Of a stretch of 5,620 nucleotides of DNA, positions 4,718-5,620 are shown piece after piece. The stretch covers positions 209 to 5,828 of the forward strand of contig DPLL01000103.1 of assembly GCA_003542015.1 (NCBI GenBank). Direction: 5' to 3'. Position numbers and translations under genes: made by a program. How positions within the stretch are numbered: position 1 is the stretch's first letter; each line of letters opens with the position of its first letter. The notes beneath the pieces were generated by a model. It saw nothing but the letters and a program-made list of their open reading frames with translations. It was not told the origin of the DNA and searched no databases. The stretch is from Microcoleaceae cyanobacterium UBA9251 (GTDB taxonomy: Bacteria; Cyanobacteriota; Cyanobacteriia; Cyanobacteriales; Microcoleaceae).

Positions 4718-4763
4718 GCGATCGCACGTTTTGACTTATTCCAAAAGGGATCTCGCCGATCGC
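4718..4763 (+). repeat. Interspersed repeat copy D
   Basis: GCGATCGCACGTTTTGAC then TTATTCCAAAAGGG: one change in the core (CGTTTT for CTTTTT), intact left HIP1 cap at 4718-4725, degenerate right side ending CCGATCGC at 4763. It ends about 24 bases before the -10 box of the mazEF operon, so the operon's -35 region falls just at the repeat edge. Confidence 0.8.
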
Positions 4764-4786
4764 ACTCAACTGAACGCTAATAGTTG

Positions 4787-4792
4787 TATAAT
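4787..4792 (+). promoter_or_regulatory. -10 box of the mazEF-type operon
   Basis: A perfect TATAAT lies 34 bases before the ATG at 4827. The expected -35 position (around 4764-4770, ACTCAAC) matches consensus poorly, as expected of an activated or autoregulated promoter. The predicted start, near 4799, leaves a leader of about 28 bases. Confidence 0.5.
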
Positions 4793-4826
4793 AGACAAGC
4801 TAGGCAAGCACAAAAAGTGAAAACCT

Positions 4827-5114
4827 ATGTCACAGGCAATCCTCAACCAAATTGTCAATCAGCTTGAAATGCTGGAATTTTTCGAGTTACAGGAACTCGA
4901 TCGCGCGATCGGGAAATATCTGGCTGACAAACAGCAAGCTACTAAACAAAATCAAAAATTGGCTAAAAAAAAGCAATTATTTCGAGAGTGGGATGCCATT
5001 TCTGATGAAGAAGCTGCGGTACTAAAAGCTGAGTTTGCCGCCGAGGATTTAGCTTTTGCAGAAGTTGCCTTAAGTGACTATCTTCCTGGACTTCAGCAAC
5101 AGGATAAAATCTGA
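4827..5114 (+). CDS. Antitoxin of MazEF-type toxin-antitoxin system (divergent MazE-like)
   Basis: A 95-residue protein directly upstream of, and overlapping by one base, a MazF-family toxin gene; position is the main argument for calling it the antitoxin. The N-terminal half is helical (AILNQIVNQLEMLEFFELQEL, 4-24), then a Lys/Gln-rich linker (35-50), then an acidic helical C-terminus (SDEEAAVLKAEFAAEDLAF, 59-77, ending DYLPGLQQQDKI), the kind of flexible acidic tail by which antitoxins block MazF's RNA groove. I do not see the usual MazE SpoVT/AbrB strand motif or a ribbon-helix-helix signature, so the DNA-binding fold is unassigned. By analogy it would neutralise MazF and repress the promoter at 4787. 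ATG at 4827 has only a weak AGTGA upstream. Sits between repeat copies D and E. Confidence 0.8.
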   Translation: MSQAILNQIVNQLEMLEFFELQELDRAIGKYLADKQQATKQNQKLAKKKQLFREWDAISDEEAAVLKAEFAAEDLAFAEVALSDYLPGLQQQDKI

Positions 5115-5467
5115 TGCTAGGAGATGTTTATTTGGCAGATTTGAATCCTTCGAGAGGGTCAGAACAAGCAGGAATTAGACCAGTCATTGTTGTACAGCGA
5201 GATACATTAGACCGCTTTACTACAACAGTAGTAGTAATTCCCATAACAAGTAATCTGCGACGTGCTAAAATACCAGGGACAATTATTTTACCGACTGGTG
5301 AAGGTGGTTTAACACAAGATTCTGTCGTGCTTTGCTATCAAATAGTAGCGCTCGATAGAGAGCGATTAATCAAAAAATTGGGTACTATTTCAGCAGATTA
5401 TGTATCAAGATTACAGGTGGCATTCCAGTATACATTGCAAATGGATGAATCTGAGAATGTAGAATAA
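5114..5467 (+). CDS. mazF: MazF/PemK-family toxin (mRNA interferase)
   Basis: A 117-residue member of the MazF/PemK family, sequence-specific endoribonucleases that cleave mRNA and arrest growth when unneutralised. Full-length hallmarks: GDVYLADLNP (3-12), RGSEQAGIRPVIVVQ (14-28) with R22 equivalent to the catalytic arginine of Bacillus subtilis MazF, VIPITSN (41-47) with T45 equivalent to its catalytic threonine (same 23-residue spacing), GLTQDSVVLCYQIVALDRERL (65-85), then LG at 89-90 and the C-terminal helix. Nothing essential is missing, so an active toxin is expected. ATG (5114-5116) overlaps the antitoxin stop codon as TGATG, and AGGA (5101-5104) nine bases upstream serves as ribosome-binding site: classic translational coupling. 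Repeat copy E begins nine bases after the stop codon. Confidence 0.95.
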   Translation: MLGDVYLADLNPSRGSEQAGIRPVIVVQRDTLDRFTTTVVVIPITSNLRRAKIPGTIILPTGEGGLTQDSVVLCYQIVALDRERLIKKLGTISADYVSRLQVAFQYTLQMDESENVE

Positions 5468-5475
5468 TATAAAGA

Positions 5476-5620
5476 GCGATCGCACTTTTTGACTTATTCC
5501 AAAAGGGCCAGATCCCTAGTTGTCAAGTAAACATCATTTGAGATAAACTAATCCTGAAACTATTCCCTAAAAATATTGTCCCATCACAGACAATTTCAAT
5601 GCACATCCAGTCCCCCCCTT
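5476..5620 (+). repeat. Interspersed repeat copy E (long form, runs off the window)
   Basis: GCGATCGC (5476-5483) and core TTTTTGACTTATTCCAAAA are followed by the same tail as copy A (TGTCAAGTAAACATCATTTG ... AATTTCAATGCACATCCAG) and by the same C-run at the window end. Differences from A are concentrated at the right HIP1 cap (GGGCCAGATCCC instead of GGCGATCGCCC) and in about 17 bases near 5577-5593. By analogy with A, a C/G-run hairpin array and possibly another small gene should follow beyond 5620. Confidence 0.85.

Noticed and set aside
4482..4820. A 112-codon open frame on the plus strand between the HIP1-rich region and mazE
   Set aside because: It runs through the 15-bp inverted repeat and repeat copy D, has no family resemblance, and overlaps the minus-strand stretch that clearly encodes the aspartic-protease fragment.
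2532..5620. Repeat copies A-E as a CRISPR array
   Set aside because: Spacing is 400-985 bases with genes between the copies, and the repeats are HIP1-capped palindromes of varying length; there are no regular short spacers and no cas genes.

Overview
The window looks like chromosomal DNA of a cyanobacterium, probably a filamentous one of the Microcoleus/Oscillatoria type. The octamer GCGATCGC (HIP1), a hallmark of cyanobacterial genomes, occurs at least 13 times in 5.6 kb, against roughly one per 65 kb expected by chance. The families present (DapB, S23-type four-helix-bundle protein, CHASE2/EAL remnant, DUF559, DUF2442, MazF) also fit. The genus-level guess is inference.

Layout. (1) 1-530: a small gene for a four-helix-bundle '23S rRNA intervening sequence' protein (minus strand), framed by a G-rich tandem repeat on its left and the inverted, C-rich counterpart on its right. 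(2) 530-1357: dapB (minus), the only housekeeping gene, with a good sigma70-like promoter upstream; its stop codon touches the right-hand repeat. (3) About 1553-2173: a decayed plus-strand gene in which I recognise the start of a CHASE2 sensor domain and, after large deletions and frameshifts, the beginning and end of an EAL (c-di-GMP phosphodiesterase) domain. (4) 2212-2436: a DUF2442 protein. (5) 2532-5620: an accessory region in which short genes alternate with copies of one interspersed repeat (core TTTTTGACTTATTCCAAAA, usually capped by GCGATCGC). Five copies, all in the same orientation (A 2532, B 3331, C 4317, D 4718, E 5476), separate a DUF559 Vsr-like nuclease gene, a minus-strand pair of small genes (immunity-like protein plus DUF6883-like protein), a broken retropepsin-like aspartic protease, and a MazEF-type toxin-antitoxin operon. 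Copies A and E are long (about 145 bp) and lie 2.945 kb apart.

Function. dapB serves lysine and peptidoglycan (diaminopimelate) synthesis. The rest is accessory: the mazEF pair is a translationally coupled toxin-antitoxin unit, the DUF6883-like pair resembles a toxin/immunity module, and DUF559 and S23-type genes are short repeat-flanked genes that commonly look mobile in cyanobacteria. The most interesting feature is the architecture: small, defence- or conflict-like genes delimited by a same-orientation, hairpin-capable repeat. No sequence here proves mobility, and no transposase, recombinase, tRNA, rRNA or CRISPR array is visible.
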